A stretch of 54,058 bases of DNA from Hyphomicrobiales bacterium (lineage in GTDB: Bacteria > Pseudomonadota > Alphaproteobacteria > Rhizobiales > Xanthobacteraceae). A program made the translations under genes and the position numbers. Below are positions 16,506 through 24,987 of this stretch, in pieces; position 1 is the stretch's first letter; each line of letters starts with the position of its first letter. Location of the stretch: positions 1 to 54,058 of the forward strand of contig JAKFYI010000049.1 in assembly GCA_021730985.1 (NCBI GenBank), in the 5' to 3' direction. Under the pieces are notes generated by a model, which saw only the letters and a program-made list of their open reading frames with translations, made no database searches and was not told the origin of the DNA.

Positions 16506-16531
16506 AAAGGCCGGCACGAGGCCGGCCTTTT
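16505..16531. terminator. Bidirectional intrinsic terminator
   Basis: AAAAGGCCGGC and GCCGGCCTTTT form an 11-bp stem around a five-base ACGAG loop, with T-runs on both strands. It sits between the convergent ruvX and the Tyr-rich exported protein gene and can serve both. Confidence 0.88.
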
Positions 16532-16554
16532 CATTCAATTCAACCGTCAAGCGC

Positions 16555-16962
16555 CTACCAGTCGTGGCCGGTCAACGCACGCTCGCGGTTGTTCCAGCCG
16601 CTGTTGTAGTAAGAGCCACTCGGCTGATAGTACGAGCTCGGATCCTGCCGGTTATAGCGGGTGCCGCGCGGGACATACGCGTAGCTGTCGACCTCGTAGC
16701 CATCGTTGTAGGCCGGAGCGTAAGCGTAACCGGGCTGATAGGCGTAACCGCCGCGGTAGGCATACGGCTCGTTGTAGTAATAGCCGTTGTTGGCGGACGC
16801 TGCGGCAGCGCCTACCGCAGCACCCACGGCAAAGCCTGCAACGCCGGCGCCAATCGCGGCACCGTTGTTTCGGCCGCTGCGGGCCTCGGACGGTGTTGCC
16901 ATCGCCAGCGCCATCGCGCCGATCATGCCGAGTGCCAGCGCCGGTTTGATAAGTCTGATCAT
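16555..16962 (-). CDS. Exported Gly/Ala-zipper, Tyr-rich protein
   Basis: A 135-residue protein with signal MIRLIKPALALGMIGAMALA then MATPSEARSG. A short glycine-zipper-like segment follows (AAIGAGVAGFAVGAAVGAAA), then a low-complexity domain rich in Tyr, Gly, Pro and Asn, with repeats such as YAYRGGYAYQPGYAYAPAY. Similar small envelope proteins occur widely in Rhizobiales without known function; the zipper could insert in or lie against a membrane. GAGGAGAATCAC lies before the ATG at 16962. It is a stand-alone gene ended by the terminator at 16505-16531. Confidence 0.75.
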   Translation of the reverse strand: MIRLIKPALALGMIGAMALAMATPSEARSGRNNGAAIGAGVAGFAVGAAVGAAAASANNGYYYNEPYAYRGGYAYQPGYAYAPAYNDGYEVDSYAYVPRGTRYNRQDPSSYYQPSGSYYNSGWNNRERALTGHDW

Positions 16963-17138
16963 GTGATTCTCCTCAGTTGTGTTCGGGCCGAAAGCGGCCC
17001 GTTCCGCGCGCCTTTCGGCTGCGGGATCGCCAGCCCAACGTGCGATGCAACACGGTGGTTCCGGGAACTTGGCCGGGGTCACGCGGCTGTGACCCGGAAT
17101 GAGGCGGCAATACGCGCTGTGGATGGCTCAATGCGGGC

Positions 17139-17167
17139 TTGCTGCGTTCGGGCCGCGCGCCTATAGG
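17139..17167 (+). promoter_or_regulatory. Candidate promoter of pyrB
   Basis: TTGCTG (17139-17144) and TATAGG (17162-17167) are separated by exactly 17 bases. Transcription from it would begin around 17173-17175, only about five bases before the pyrB ATG, leaving almost no leader. Both boxes are only moderate matches. Confidence 0.35.
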
Positions 17168-17178
17168 ATGCCCCTTTA

Positions 17179-18132
17179 ATGAATATCGCGCCGAAATCGT
17201 CGTTCGTCCTCAGCCAACGTCACCTGCTGGGGATCGCGGGGCTTTCGCACGCCGACATCGTCGGCCTGCTCGACCTCGCTGAGGAATTCGTCGAACTCAA
17301 CCGCCGCATCGAGAAGAAGACCACCGGGCTGCGCGGCAGAACCCTGATCAACATGTTCTTCGAGGCCTCGACCCGCACCCAGGCCTCGTTCGAACTGGCC
17401 GGCAAGCGGCTCGGCGCCGACGTCATGAACATGTCGGTGTCGTCGTCGTCGATCCGCAAGGGTGAAACCCTGATCGACACCGCGGTCACGCTCAATGCCA
17501 TGCATCCCGACCTGATCGTGATGCGCCATCACGCCTCCGGCGCGGTCGAATTGCTTGCGCAAAAGGTCGATTGCTCGGTGATCAACGCCGGCGACGGCCA
17601 GCACGAGCATCCGACCCAGGCGCTGCTCGACGCACTCACCATTCGCCGCAACAAGGGCCCGATCGAGGGCCTCACGGTCGCGATCTGCGGCGACATCATG
17701 CATTCGCGGGTCGCGCGCTCCAACATCATCCTGCTCAACACGCTCGGCGCGCGGGTCCGCGTGGTGGCGCCATCGACGCTGCTGCCGCCCGGCATCGAAC
17801 GCTTCGGCGTCGAGGTCGCCCGCGACATGCGCGAGGGGCTGGCCGGCGCCGACATCGTGATGATGCTGCGGCTGCAGCGCGAGCGCATGAACGGCTCGTT
17901 CGTGCCATCGACGCAGGAATACTTCGCCTACTTCGGTCTCGACCAGAAGAAACTCGCCTACGCCAAGCCGGGCGCCCTGGTGATGCATCCGGGACCGATG
18001 AACCGCGGCGTCGAGATCGACAGCTTCGTGGCCGACGGCGCCCAATCGCTGATCCGCGAGCAGGTGGAGATGGGCGTCGCCGTCCGCATGGCGGTGCTGG
18101 AAGCGTTGTCGCGGAATTTGCCGAATGCATAG
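17179..18132 (+). CDS. pyrB: Aspartate carbamoyltransferase catalytic subunit
   Basis: A 317-residue ATCase making N-carbamoyl-aspartate in pyrimidine synthesis. Carbamoyl-phosphate loop [20 protein letters not shown] sits near residue 60; [43 protein letters not shown], and [11 protein letters not shown] near the end are all intact. The length is standard for the alphaproteobacterial class. No regulatory pyrI follows; instead a dihydroorotase homologue begins 48 bases later, as in class A-type ATCases that form a complex with an active or inactive DHOase. The start ATG has only a weak AGGA upstream and lies very near a possible promoter. Confidence 0.97.
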   Translation: MNIAPKSSFVLSQRHLLGIAGLSHADIVGLLDLAEEFVELNRRIEKKTTGLRGRTLINMFFEASTRTQASFELAGKRLGADVMNMSVSSSSIRKGETLIDTAVTLNAMHPDLIVMRHHASGAVELLAQKVDCSVINAGDGQHEHPTQALLDALTIRRNKGPIEGLTVAICGDIMHSRVARSNIILLNTLGARVRVVAPSTLLPPGIERFGVEVARDMREGLAGADIVMMLRLQRERMNGSFVPSTQEYFAYFGLDQKKLAYAKPGALVMHPGPMNRGVEIDSFVADGAQSLIREQVEMGVAVRMAVLEALSRNLPNA

Positions 18133-18180
18133 CGGCCCAACGCACCCATTGCTTGCGGCGATGAGCCGGCAGGATCGGCG

Positions 18181-19494
18181 ATGATCATGTCCGATCGCCG
18201 CGACCGGCGCCCCATTCTGCTCACCAACGCACGCGTCATCGATCCGTCGCGCGACCTGGATTTTCCGGGCGACCTGCTGATGGCCGACGGCGTGATCCGC
18301 GACGCCAAGCGCGGCATCGGCGCGGCCGGCGTGCCTGAAGGTACGGAAGTCATCGACTGCCGCGGCCACATCGTGGCGCCGGGGCTGATCGACATGCGCG
18401 CGTTCGTGGGCGAGCCCGGCGCCGAGGGCCGCGAAAGCATCGCGTCCGCGAGCCAGGCGGCTGCGGCAGGCGGCGTCACCACCATCATCTGCCAGCCCGA
18501 CACCACGCCCGCGATCGACGACCCGGCTGTCGTGGATTACGTGCTGCGCCGCGCGCGCGATACCGCAATCGTGAATGTGCATCCGATGGCCGCCCTCACC
18601 AAGAGCCTGGAAGGGTTGGAGATGGCCGAGATCGGCCTCCTCAAGGCCGCGGGCGCAGTCGCTTTCACCGACGGCGCGCGCAGCGTCACCAATGCGCAGG
18701 TGATGCGCCGCGCGCTGGTCTATGCCGGCGACTTCGACGTGCTGATCGTCCACCACACCGAGGATCCTAATCTGGTCGGCGAAGGCGTGATGAACGAAGG
18801 CGAGTTCGCGGCGCGGCTCGGCCTGATCGGCGTGCCCAAGGCCGCCGAGACCATCATTCTGGAGCGTGACGTGCGGCTCGTGGCGCTGACCGGCGGGCGC
18901 TATCACGCGGCCTCGATCTCGTGCGCGGAATCGCTCGAGGTGCTGCGGCGCGCCAAGGACGCAGGACTTTCGGTCACCGCCTCCGCCTCGATCAACCACT
19001 TGGCGCTGAACGAGATCGACGTCGGGCAGTACCGCACCTTCTTCAAGCTCGCGCCTCCCCTGCGCGCCGAGGACGATCGCATGGCGCTGGCCGCCGCGCT
19101 GGCGGAAGGACTGATCGACGTCGTGATGTCGGACCACAATCCGCAGGACGTCGAGGTCAAGCGGCTGCCGTTCGCGGAAGCAAGCGCCGGCGCGATCGGC
19201 ATCGAGACCATGCTGCCTGCGGGGCTGCGCCTCGTGAACAACGGGGAACTCAAGCTCATCACTTTGCTGAAGGCGATGTCGAGCCGTCCGGCCGAACTGC
19301 TCGGCCTGCCCGGCGGCTCGCTGCGGCCCGGCGCTCCGGCCGACGTGGTGGTGATCGACCCGGACGTGCCGTGGGTGCTGGACAGCGACGAACTCAAGTC
19401 GAAATGCCGCAACACGCCGTTCGACGAAGCGCGCATGCAAGGCCGCGCCGTTCGCACCATCGTCGCCGGGCGGACGGTTTACGAATACGTGTAA
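18181..19494 (+). CDS. pyrC: Dihydroorotase homologue lacking the HxH metal site (probable pseudo-DHOase)
   Basis: A 437-residue amidohydrolase-fold protein of the PyrC/PyrX kind. Where active DHOases read D-x-H-x-H-x-REPG, this protein has GLIDMRAFVGEPG (residues 68-80): both metal-binding His are replaced (Arg73, Phe75) and the substrate Arg by Gly. Other parts are well kept: AAAGGVTTIICQPDTTPAID, VHPMAALTKSLEG, SINHLALNEIDV, SDHNPQD and PGAPADVVVIDPD. Established precedent: catalytically dead DHOases (PyrX of Pseudomonas) hold the ATCase dodecamer together. It is adjacent to pyrB, so a structural role is the best inference, with an active PyrC elsewhere. The start may be the ATG at 18181 or 18187. 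Confidence 0.9.
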   Translation: MIMSDRRDRRPILLTNARVIDPSRDLDFPGDLLMADGVIRDAKRGIGAAGVPEGTEVIDCRGHIVAPGLIDMRAFVGEPGAEGRESIASASQAAAAGGVTTIICQPDTTPAIDDPAVVDYVLRRARDTAIVNVHPMAALTKSLEGLEMAEIGLLKAAGAVAFTDGARSVTNAQVMRRALVYAGDFDVLIVHHTEDPNLVGEGVMNEGEFAARLGLIGVPKAAETIILERDVRLVALTGGRYHAASISCAESLEVLRRAKDAGLSVTASASINHLALNEIDVGQYRTFFKLAPPLRAEDDRMALAAALAEGLIDVVMSDHNPQDVEVKRLPFAEASAGAIGIETMLPAGLRLVNNGELKLITLLKAMSSRPAELLGLPGGSLRPGAPADVVVIDPDVPWVLDSDELKSKCRNTPFDEARMQGRAVRTIVAGRTVYEYV

Positions 19495-19532
19495 CCCGCG
19501 CGTTGGGCAGTGCTTTGGGCTAGGGTTCGGGC

Positions 19533-20126
19533 ATGAGCACGGCCGTCGCACTGATCCTGGGCTACCTGTTCGGATCGATACCATTCGGACTGCTGTTCAC
19601 GCGGCTTGCCGGCACCGCCGACATTCGCGCGATCGGCTCCGGCAATATCGGCGCCACCAACGTGCTGCGCACAGGCCACAAGGGCCTCGCGGCCGCAACG
19701 CTGCTCGGCGACATGCTGAAGGGCACCGCGGCGGTGCTGATCGCGGGCGCGCTTTGGGGCAGCGATGCCGCTTTGATGGCGGCGCTTGGCGCGGTGCTGG
19801 GCCACGTATTTCCGATCTGGCTGTCCTTCAAGGGCGGCAAAGGCGTCGCGACATACATCGGCGTGCTTCTGGCGCTGTCGTGGCCCGCAGTGCTGGTGTT
19901 TGCCGCGGCCTGGGCCGCGATCGCCGCGGTCACGCGCTATTCGTCGCTCGCCGGTTTGCTGGCGAGTGCGGCGGCGCTTGCATTCCTGTGGTGGCGGGGC
20001 GACCCGCGGCTGACGCTGCTGTTCCTCGTTCTCACCGCGCTGCTGTGGGTCATGCACCGCGCCAACATCGCGCGGCTGATCAGCGGCACCGAGCCGAAAC
20101 TCGGCAAGAGCACGACGCCCGCTTAA
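19533..20126 (+). CDS. plsY: Acyl-phosphate:glycerol-3-phosphate acyltransferase
   Basis: A 197-residue polytopic membrane protein. Conserved motifs: [16 protein letters not shown] at the N-terminus, [20 protein letters not shown] (the PlsY active-site loop), [20 protein letters not shown] (phosphate-binding loop), and hydrophobic spans around 3-23, 50-72, 80-100, 110-135 and 155-175. It transfers the acyl group from acyl-phosphate to glycerol-3-phosphate at the inner membrane, the first step of phospholipid synthesis. The C-terminal tail is polar. It starts 38 bases after the pyrC homologue, suggesting read-through from the pyr unit. Confidence 0.96.
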   Translation: MSTAVALILGYLFGSIPFGLLFTRLAGTADIRAIGSGNIGATNVLRTGHKGLAAATLLGDMLKGTAAVLIAGALWGSDAALMAALGAVLGHVFPIWLSFKGGKGVATYIGVLLALSWPAVLVFAAAWAAIAAVTRYSSLAGLLASAAALAFLWWRGDPRLTLLFLVLTALLWVMHRANIARLISGTEPKLGKSTTPA

Positions 20127-20141
20127 GCGGCCGTCTGTCGG

Positions 20142-20693
20142 CTACACATCGTCGAGGCGGCGGTCAGTCATATAATCCTGGATTGCGACCCCGATGTGCA
20201 GTGCCACCAGCCCCAGCAACCCGAACGCGAAGTAAGCGTGAAATTGCAGCAGCAGCCCGTCGTAGCCCGCGCCCTCAGGCCAGATCGGGGGCAGCGAATA
20301 GCCCGCGAAAACCTCGCGCGCGCCGAAATCCGAAATACCGGCCCAGCCGAGCAGCGGCACCAGCACGGCGATGCCGTACAGCGTCCAATGCAGCACGGGC
20401 CGCCGATGCGCCTGCAGGCGCCACTCGGGTATCGAGCGCGTCGCGCGGTAGATCAGCCGCGTCACGATCAGCGCCAGCGTCAGCACGCCGGCCAGCTTGT
20501 GCAGGCTCATCAACATGTCCGCCACCGCGCCGCCGCCGAGTTGCTTGGCGATCACGCCGGAGGCGAACATGGCAAACACCAGCACGGCGGTGATCCAATG
20601 CATCACCTTGGCGGGCATCCGGTACTGACGCATGACGTAGGATCGATCGTCGCCGGCCCGCAGGCCGTCGCCGGAACGCGAAGCCAGGCTCAT
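20142..20693 (-). CDS. Cytochrome b561 family protein
   Basis: A 183-residue four-helix membrane protein. After a polar N-terminus of about 20 residues comes [20 protein letters not shown]. The four expected heme-ligand His are visible at about 32 (MHWIT), 65 (SLHKL), 152 (QFHAY) and 166 (ALHIG), one per helix as in bacterial b561/YodB-type di-heme proteins that move electrons between quinols and acceptors such as superoxide. Its ATG overlaps the stop of the upstream chemoreceptor gene (ATGA), so the two are co-expressed, hinting at a redox link. Confidence 0.9.
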   Translation of the reverse strand: MSLASRSGDGLRAGDDRSYVMRQYRMPAKVMHWITAVLVFAMFASGVIAKQLGGGAVADMLMSLHKLAGVLTLALIVTRLIYRATRSIPEWRLQAHRRPVLHWTLYGIAVLVPLLGWAGISDFGAREVFAGYSLPPIWPEGAGYDGLLLQFHAYFAFGLLGLVALHIGVAIQDYMTDRRLDDV

Positions 20694-22090
20694 GCGGCGA
20701 TCCTTTCGGTGTTCTCGATGAAGCGCTCCACCGCGCCACGCAGATCGGCGGCCTGCTGACCGAGATCGGTCGAAACCCTCGTTACGACTTCGGCGGCCTG
20801 TTTCGCCTCGCCAATCATGCCGGCCACGTCCTGCACGGTGCTCGCAACCTCGCGCACGTCGTGGGCTGTGCGCTCGGTGTTCGAGGTGATGGCCTGCGAG
20901 TTGGCACCTTGCTTGCGCATTGAATCGGAAATGCCGGTCGCCACCGCGGCCACTTGCTCGATGGATTCCACCAGCCTGGCCACCCGGTCGGCGATCCGCG
21001 CGGCGGCGGCGGTGATGCCATGTAGGCCACCGCGCACGTCTTCGGTGGCCTGCGAGGTGCGGGTCGCGAGCTGCTTCACCTCGTGCGCCACGACGCCGAA
21101 GCCCCGGCCCGCTTCGCCGGCCCGCGCCGCCTCGATGGTCGCATTGAGCGCCAGCAGATTGGTCTGACCGGCGACATCCTCGATCAGCGCGATCACCTGC
21201 TCGATCGTGCGCGCCGCATCGCTCAGCGCCTTGGCGTCCTCCTTGGCGGCATCGGCGGCGTCGCGCGCCGCACCCGCCACGGTCGATGTGCGCTGCGCGT
21301 CCTCGGCAGCAGACGCGAGCGTCGCGGCGATGTCGCCGATTGAGGAAGCCATGACATCGACGTGCGCGGAGACGCGCTGCGTCGATTCCACGGTGGCGCT
21401 GGCACGCGCATCGGCCTCCGAGGAAATGGTCGCAAGGTTTTCCGAGGCAAACGACATTCGCGACGCATGGCCTTCCAGGCCCTGAACGATTTCCGCGATG
21501 CGGTTCTGGAACGTGACGCTCTCGCGGCGGAATTGCTCCTGGTTCGCAAGTCGCGCGATCATCTTCGCCTGCTCGGCGCTGGCGGCGTCCTGCTCCTTGC
21601 CGACCAGCAGGACGTGCGATGTCAATGCCTGCGCAAAAGCGCCGATCTCGTCATGGCGGCGCGCGTACTGCGCCAGCGTCTTCGGGGTTTGTTCGCCGCG
21701 CTTCAGCAGCGCGGCCATCCGCACGATGGGCTCAATCAGCAGCTTGTACTCAAGAACCAGGATCAAGCAGACCGCAAACAGCATCAGCAGGATGAGAAGA
21801 ACCTTGTTCTGGCGGTGATTGACGGCAAGCTCAGCTTGCCGCGCGTTGACTGCCTCGATCGCGCCGACCCGCTCGGCGCCGGCTTCGGCGTGCTTGGCTG
21901 CGTCGGCCGCCGGCGTCTTGACGTGGGCCATGGCGGCCGCGGTCGCGCGCTGCCGTTCGTCGGCCAGCTGCGCCATCTGCGCCGACTGGATCGCTTCGGT
22001 CGCGGTGTAGAGGAGAAGCAGGAACCCGAGCATCAAGCCCCAAATTGCCATTCGTTCGGCGACCCGGGCATTAAATGATTTGGGGAACAT
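20690..22090 (-). CDS. Methyl-accepting chemotaxis protein
   Basis: A 466-residue receptor. Two membrane spans (about 17-33, and 95-115 with [16 protein letters not shown]) bracket a short periplasmic segment of about 60 residues, too small for a Cache or four-helix sensor of normal size. A HAMP-like linker follows, then the signalling domain with the hairpin tip [20 protein letters not shown] and [20 protein letters not shown]. It lacks a C-terminal CheR pentapeptide. The start is the ATG at 22090; a TTG at 22111 would add 7 residues. The 4-base overlap with the cytochrome b561 gene suggests energy or redox taxis (inference). Confidence 0.9.
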   Translation of the reverse strand: MFPKSFNARVAERMAIWGLMLGFLLLLYTATEAIQSAQMAQLADERQRATAAAMAHVKTPAADAAKHAEAGAERVGAIEAVNARQAELAVNHRQNKVLLILLMLFAVCLILVLEYKLLIEPIVRMAALLKRGEQTPKTLAQYARRHDEIGAFAQALTSHVLLVGKEQDAASAEQAKMIARLANQEQFRRESVTFQNRIAEIVQGLEGHASRMSFASENLATISSEADARASATVESTQRVSAHVDVMASSIGDIAATLASAAEDAQRTSTVAGAARDAADAAKEDAKALSDAARTIEQVIALIEDVAGQTNLLALNATIEAARAGEAGRGFGVVAHEVKQLATRTSQATEDVRGGLHGITAAAARIADRVARLVESIEQVAAVATGISDSMRKQGANSQAITSNTERTAHDVREVASTVQDVAGMIGEAKQAAEVVTRVSTDLGQQAADLRGAVERFIENTERIAA

Positions 22091-22237
22091 GCGTCGATCC
22101 CAAAACGACAAATGAATGGGACTACGCCTAGGTAAACATGATTAACAATTTCCTACCTTGACCCTCCGCGACGGGGCAATCACGCAGTTGTCATCGGGGT
22201 TTGAACCGCGCCATGCTGACGGCCAAGGGGGGCCACA

Positions 22238-23359
22238 GTGGCGAACGAGTTCACGGCGGGCGTTCGTTTGACCGATACGCAGCGGCTCGACTGGCTGCGG
22301 CTGATCCGCAGCGACAACGTCGGCCCGCGCACGTTCCGCAATCTGCTCAATCACTTCGGCGGCGCGCGAGCCGCGCTCGACGCCCTACCCGAGATGGCCC
22401 GGCGCGGCGGCGCCACCAGACCGGCGCGGATTTGCACCGTCGAGGCGGCCGAACGCGAGCTTGCGGCAGCCCGCCGGATCGGCGCCATGCTCGTGGCGCT
22501 GGGCGAGCCGGACTATCCGGCGCGGCTTCGCATGATCGACGACGCGCCGCCACTGATCGCAGTGCGTGGCAAGACCGACGTGCTGGCGCAGCCGATGGTA
22601 GCCATCGTGGGATCGCGCAACGCGTCTGCCGCAGGCTCCAAGCTGGCCGAACGTCTCGCCCGGGACTTGAGCGAAGCCGGCATGGTCGTCGTATCCGGCC
22701 TCGCCCGCGGCATCGACGCAGCCGCGCACCGCGCGAGCCTCTCTCGCGGCACCATCGCAGTCCTGGCCGGCGGACACGAGCACATCTATCCGGCCGAGCA
22801 CAAAGATCTGCTCGCCACGATCCTCGATGCGGGCGCTGCCATCAGCGAAATGCCGATCGGATGGGAACCGCGCGCCCAGGATTTTCCTCGCCGCAACCGG
22901 TTGATCTCAGGCCTCGCCGCGGGCGTCGTGATTGTCGAGGCGGCGAAGCGCTCGGGCTCGCTCATCACCGCGCGGATGGCGCTGGAACAGGGCCGTGAAG
23001 TGTTCGCGGTGCCGGGCTCGCCGCTCGATCCGCGCTGCGAAGGCACCAACGGCCTGCTCAAGCAGGGTGCCGCGCTGGTGACCGAAGCCGAGGACGTGCT
23101 GGCGGTACTCCGGCCGATTTTCGGCGAACAGATCGACTTGCCGGTGCAGGAGCCGGACATCGACACGCCGCTCGGCTCGGAGCCCGCGCGCTCGGACCGC
23201 GAACGGATCATCGGCCTGCTTGGGCCAACGCCCGTTTCGATCGACGATCTGGTGCGATTGTCCGGCTCGCCTCCCGCGGTGGTGCGCACTGTGCTGCTGG
23301 AACTCGAGATTGCAGGGCGGCTGGATCGTCACGGCGGCTCGCTGGTGTCGCTGGTGTAA
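22238..23359 (+). CDS. dprA: DNA-processing protein DprA
   Basis: A 373-residue DprA/Smf protein that loads RecA on incoming single-stranded DNA. There is an N-terminal SAM-like helical region ([20 protein letters not shown]), then a Rossmann core with [40 protein letters not shown], then [10 protein letters not shown], the [11 protein letters not shown] loop, [20 protein letters not shown] and [12 protein letters not shown]-terminal winged helix follows ([20 protein letters not shown]). The start is a GTG at 22238 preceded by AAGGGGGGCCACA. It is nine bases upstream of the lytic transglycosylase gene. In many alphaproteobacteria dprA follows plsY directly; here the chemoreceptor-cytochrome pair intervenes. 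Confidence 0.95.
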   Translation: MANEFTAGVRLTDTQRLDWLRLIRSDNVGPRTFRNLLNHFGGARAALDALPEMARRGGATRPARICTVEAAERELAAARRIGAMLVALGEPDYPARLRMIDDAPPLIAVRGKTDVLAQPMVAIVGSRNASAAGSKLAERLARDLSEAGMVVVSGLARGIDAAAHRASLSRGTIAVLAGGHEHIYPAEHKDLLATILDAGAAISEMPIGWEPRAQDFPRRNRLISGLAAGVVIVEAAKRSGSLITARMALEQGREVFAVPGSPLDPRCEGTNGLLKQGAALVTEAEDVLAVLRPIFGEQIDLPVQEPDIDTPLGSEPARSDRERIIGLLGPTPVSIDDLVRLSGSPPAVVRTVLLELEIAGRLDRHGGSLVSLV

Positions 23360-23368
23360 ACTGCGCAG

Positions 23369-24562
23369 ATGATTCTTCGCACGATCGCGCTGCTGTTTGC
23401 GCTCACCGCCGCGGCCCACGCCCAGCCGCAACGTCCGCCGGCTGCCGACGCCACGTTCCAGAAGTTCGTCGCCGAGCTCTGGAAGGACGCGCAGGCCAAG
23501 GGCATCACGCGAAAAACCTTCGATCTCGCCTTCGCAGGCGTCACGCCTGATCCGCGCGTGATCGGGCTGACCACGCGGCAGCCCGAGCAGGCCAAGCCGA
23601 TGGGGGCCTATGTGGCCTCGCTGGCATCGCCGCAGCGCGCGGCGATGGGCCAGCGCAAGGAGGCCGAATGGCGCAGCTTGTTCGACCAGGTGGAGAAACG
23701 CTTCAAGGTCGAACGCTGGGTCATCCTCGCAATCTGGGGCATGGAAACGTCCTACGGCTCCATGAAAGACAAGTGGGACCCGATCCGCTCGCTGGCTTCG
23801 CTCGCCTACGCCAAGTACCGCGACAACTACTTCCGAGATGAATTGCTGCTCGCCCTGAAAATCCTGCAGGAGGAGCGGATGCCGCGCGAACAGTTCGTCA
23901 GCTCGTGGGCGGGCGCGATGGGCCAGACCCAGTTCATGCCGAAGAATTTCATGGACTACGCGGTCGATTTTTCCGGCGACGGCAAGCGCGACATCTGGGG
24001 CAACGTGCCGGACGCGATCGGCTCGACCGGCAACTATCTGAGCAAGGAAGGCTGGAAGCACAGCCTGCCCTGGGGCTTTGAAGTGTCGGTCCCGCAGGGG
24101 TTCGATTACCGCAAGAGCCGCGCCGCGTTCGACGAGTGGACCAAGCTCGGCGTCAAACGCGCCGACGGCCGGGCCTATCCGGCGGCGGGCGATGGCGTGC
24201 TGTTCTTCCCGACCGGCGTGCCGGGCCCAGCCTTCATCATCACCGAGAACTACCATGTGCTGCGCGAGTACAACAATTCGGATGCCTACGCGATTTCGAT
24301 CGGCCATCTGGCCGACCGCATGCGCGGCGGCGCGCCGATCAAGGCGGAGTGGCCGAAGCAGAACACCACGCTGCCGCGCGACGACCGGATCGCGCTACAA
24401 AAGCGGCTCGCCGAACTCGGCTACGACGTCAAGCTGTTCAACGGGCCGATCACCTTCGAGCAGCGCGACTTCATCCGCGCCGAACAGGTCAAGCTCGGCA
24501 CGCTGCCTGACGGCCACGCCAGCGCGGCGCTGCTGGACAAGATGGGGATCAAACGGAAATAG
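23369..24562 (+). CDS. Lytic murein transglycosylase (MltB-type)
   Basis: A 397-residue periplasmic enzyme with signal MILRTIALLFALTAAAHAQP. An SLT_2 domain carries the catalytic Glu in WGMETSYGSMKDKWDPIRSL, then SSWAGAMGQTQFMPKNFMDY and GDGKRDIWGNVPDAIGSTGN. A C-terminal peptidoglycan-binding domain follows (about residues 330-395: DDRIALQKRLAELGYDVKLF, then DGHASAALLDKMGI). It cleaves the MurNAc-GlcNAc bond to give 1,6-anhydro ends. There is no lipobox cysteine, so it is soluble periplasmic. It starts 9 bases after dprA and ends 3 bases from the convergent 24566 gene. Confidence 0.92.
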   Translation: MILRTIALLFALTAAAHAQPQRPPAADATFQKFVAELWKDAQAKGITRKTFDLAFAGVTPDPRVIGLTTRQPEQAKPMGAYVASLASPQRAAMGQRKEAEWRSLFDQVEKRFKVERWVILAIWGMETSYGSMKDKWDPIRSLASLAYAKYRDNYFRDELLLALKILQEERMPREQFVSSWAGAMGQTQFMPKNFMDYAVDFSGDGKRDIWGNVPDAIGSTGNYLSKEGWKHSLPWGFEVSVPQGFDYRKSRAAFDEWTKLGVKRADGRAYPAAGDGVLFFPTGVPGPAFIITENYHVLREYNNSDAYAISIGHLADRMRGGAPIKAEWPKQNTTLPRDDRIALQKRLAELGYDVKLFNGPITFEQRDFIRAEQVKLGTLPDGHASAALLDKMGIKRK

Positions 24563-24565
24563 CGA

Positions 24566-24745
24566 TTAGGTCCGGCCGTTGACGTGGCGGGCGACGTTCT
24601 CGGCTTCGAGCCGCGCCATCTCCAGGATGAAGCCGAGCGCATCGAAGCCGTTGTTGCGCGCGATCAACGCGAGATCGCGGGTGAGCTCGGCAACGTAGGC
24701 CGCGGCTGCCTCGCGGTCATGTCTGCTCGGCGGTTCCTCGCTCAT
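24566..24745 (-). CDS. Small acidic-helical protein of unknown function
   Basis: A 59-residue protein MSEEPPSRHDREAAAAYVAE followed by LTRDLALIARNNGFDALGFI and LEMARLEAENVARHVNGRT. It is predicted almost wholly helical and soluble. I recall near-identical small hypotheticals in Bradyrhizobium relatives, which supports it as a real gene; no function is known to me. The ATG at 24745 is taken; a TTG at 24757 would add four residues and lies beside AGGGAC. It is divergent from topA across a 240-base intergenic region holding a perfect dyad. Confidence 0.7.
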   Translation of the reverse strand: MSEEPPSRHDREAAAAYVAELTRDLALIARNNGFDALGFILEMARLEAENVARHVNGRT

Positions 24746-24825
24746 CGACTGAATCAAGTCCCTGGCGGGCTCTCCAAGCCGCCTCGCCAGACATATCCGT
24801 TTACGGGAAAATTATCAATATTCGC

Positions 24826-24844
24826 TCGTATAAGTTGTATACGA
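24826..24844. promoter_or_regulatory. Perfect dyad TCGTATA-N5-TATACGA, candidate operator
   Basis: Arms at 24826-24832 and 24838-24844 are exact inverse complements around AGTTG, in an AT-rich patch between the divergent small protein gene and topA. The half-site resembles the GTATAC-type dyads bound by GntR-family repressors, but no regulator gene is nearby. Confidence 0.5.
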
Positions 24845-24893
24845 AATTCCCTTGATCTTGAGCGCCTTTCCGCCGCATGGAGGCCTTAGCAAT

Positions 24894-24922
24894 TTGACAG
24901 GCAGGCATGTGTTACCCATGTT
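24894..24922 (+). promoter_or_regulatory. Candidate topA promoter
   Basis: TTGACA (24894-24899), a 17-base spacer, then CATGTT (24917-24922). The -35 is a full consensus match. Transcription would begin near 24929, giving a leader of about 60 bases before the ATG at 24988. Confidence 0.5.
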
Positions 24923-24987
24923 CCGCTCGGTCATAGGTGCCGATTCCGCGATAAATTGGATCGGCTTTTTCCTCTAACCCATTGGAT

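Noticed and set aside
17176..19584. Very long open frame (about 800 codons) on the minus strand opposite pyrB and the pyrC homologue
   Set aside because: It is the antisense shadow of two well-identified genes in GC-rich DNA. The translation is His/Arg/Asp-rich without motifs. Similar antisense frames opposite topA (24931-26379), rnr (28152-30041), clpA (44985-46907) and gatA (9735-11468) were rejected for the same reason.
22128..22155. GTAAACATGATTAAC resembling a CtrA site upstream of the chemoreceptor
   Set aside because: The two half-sites are spaced one base off the TTAA-N7-TTAA consensus and one is imperfect; too weak to claim.
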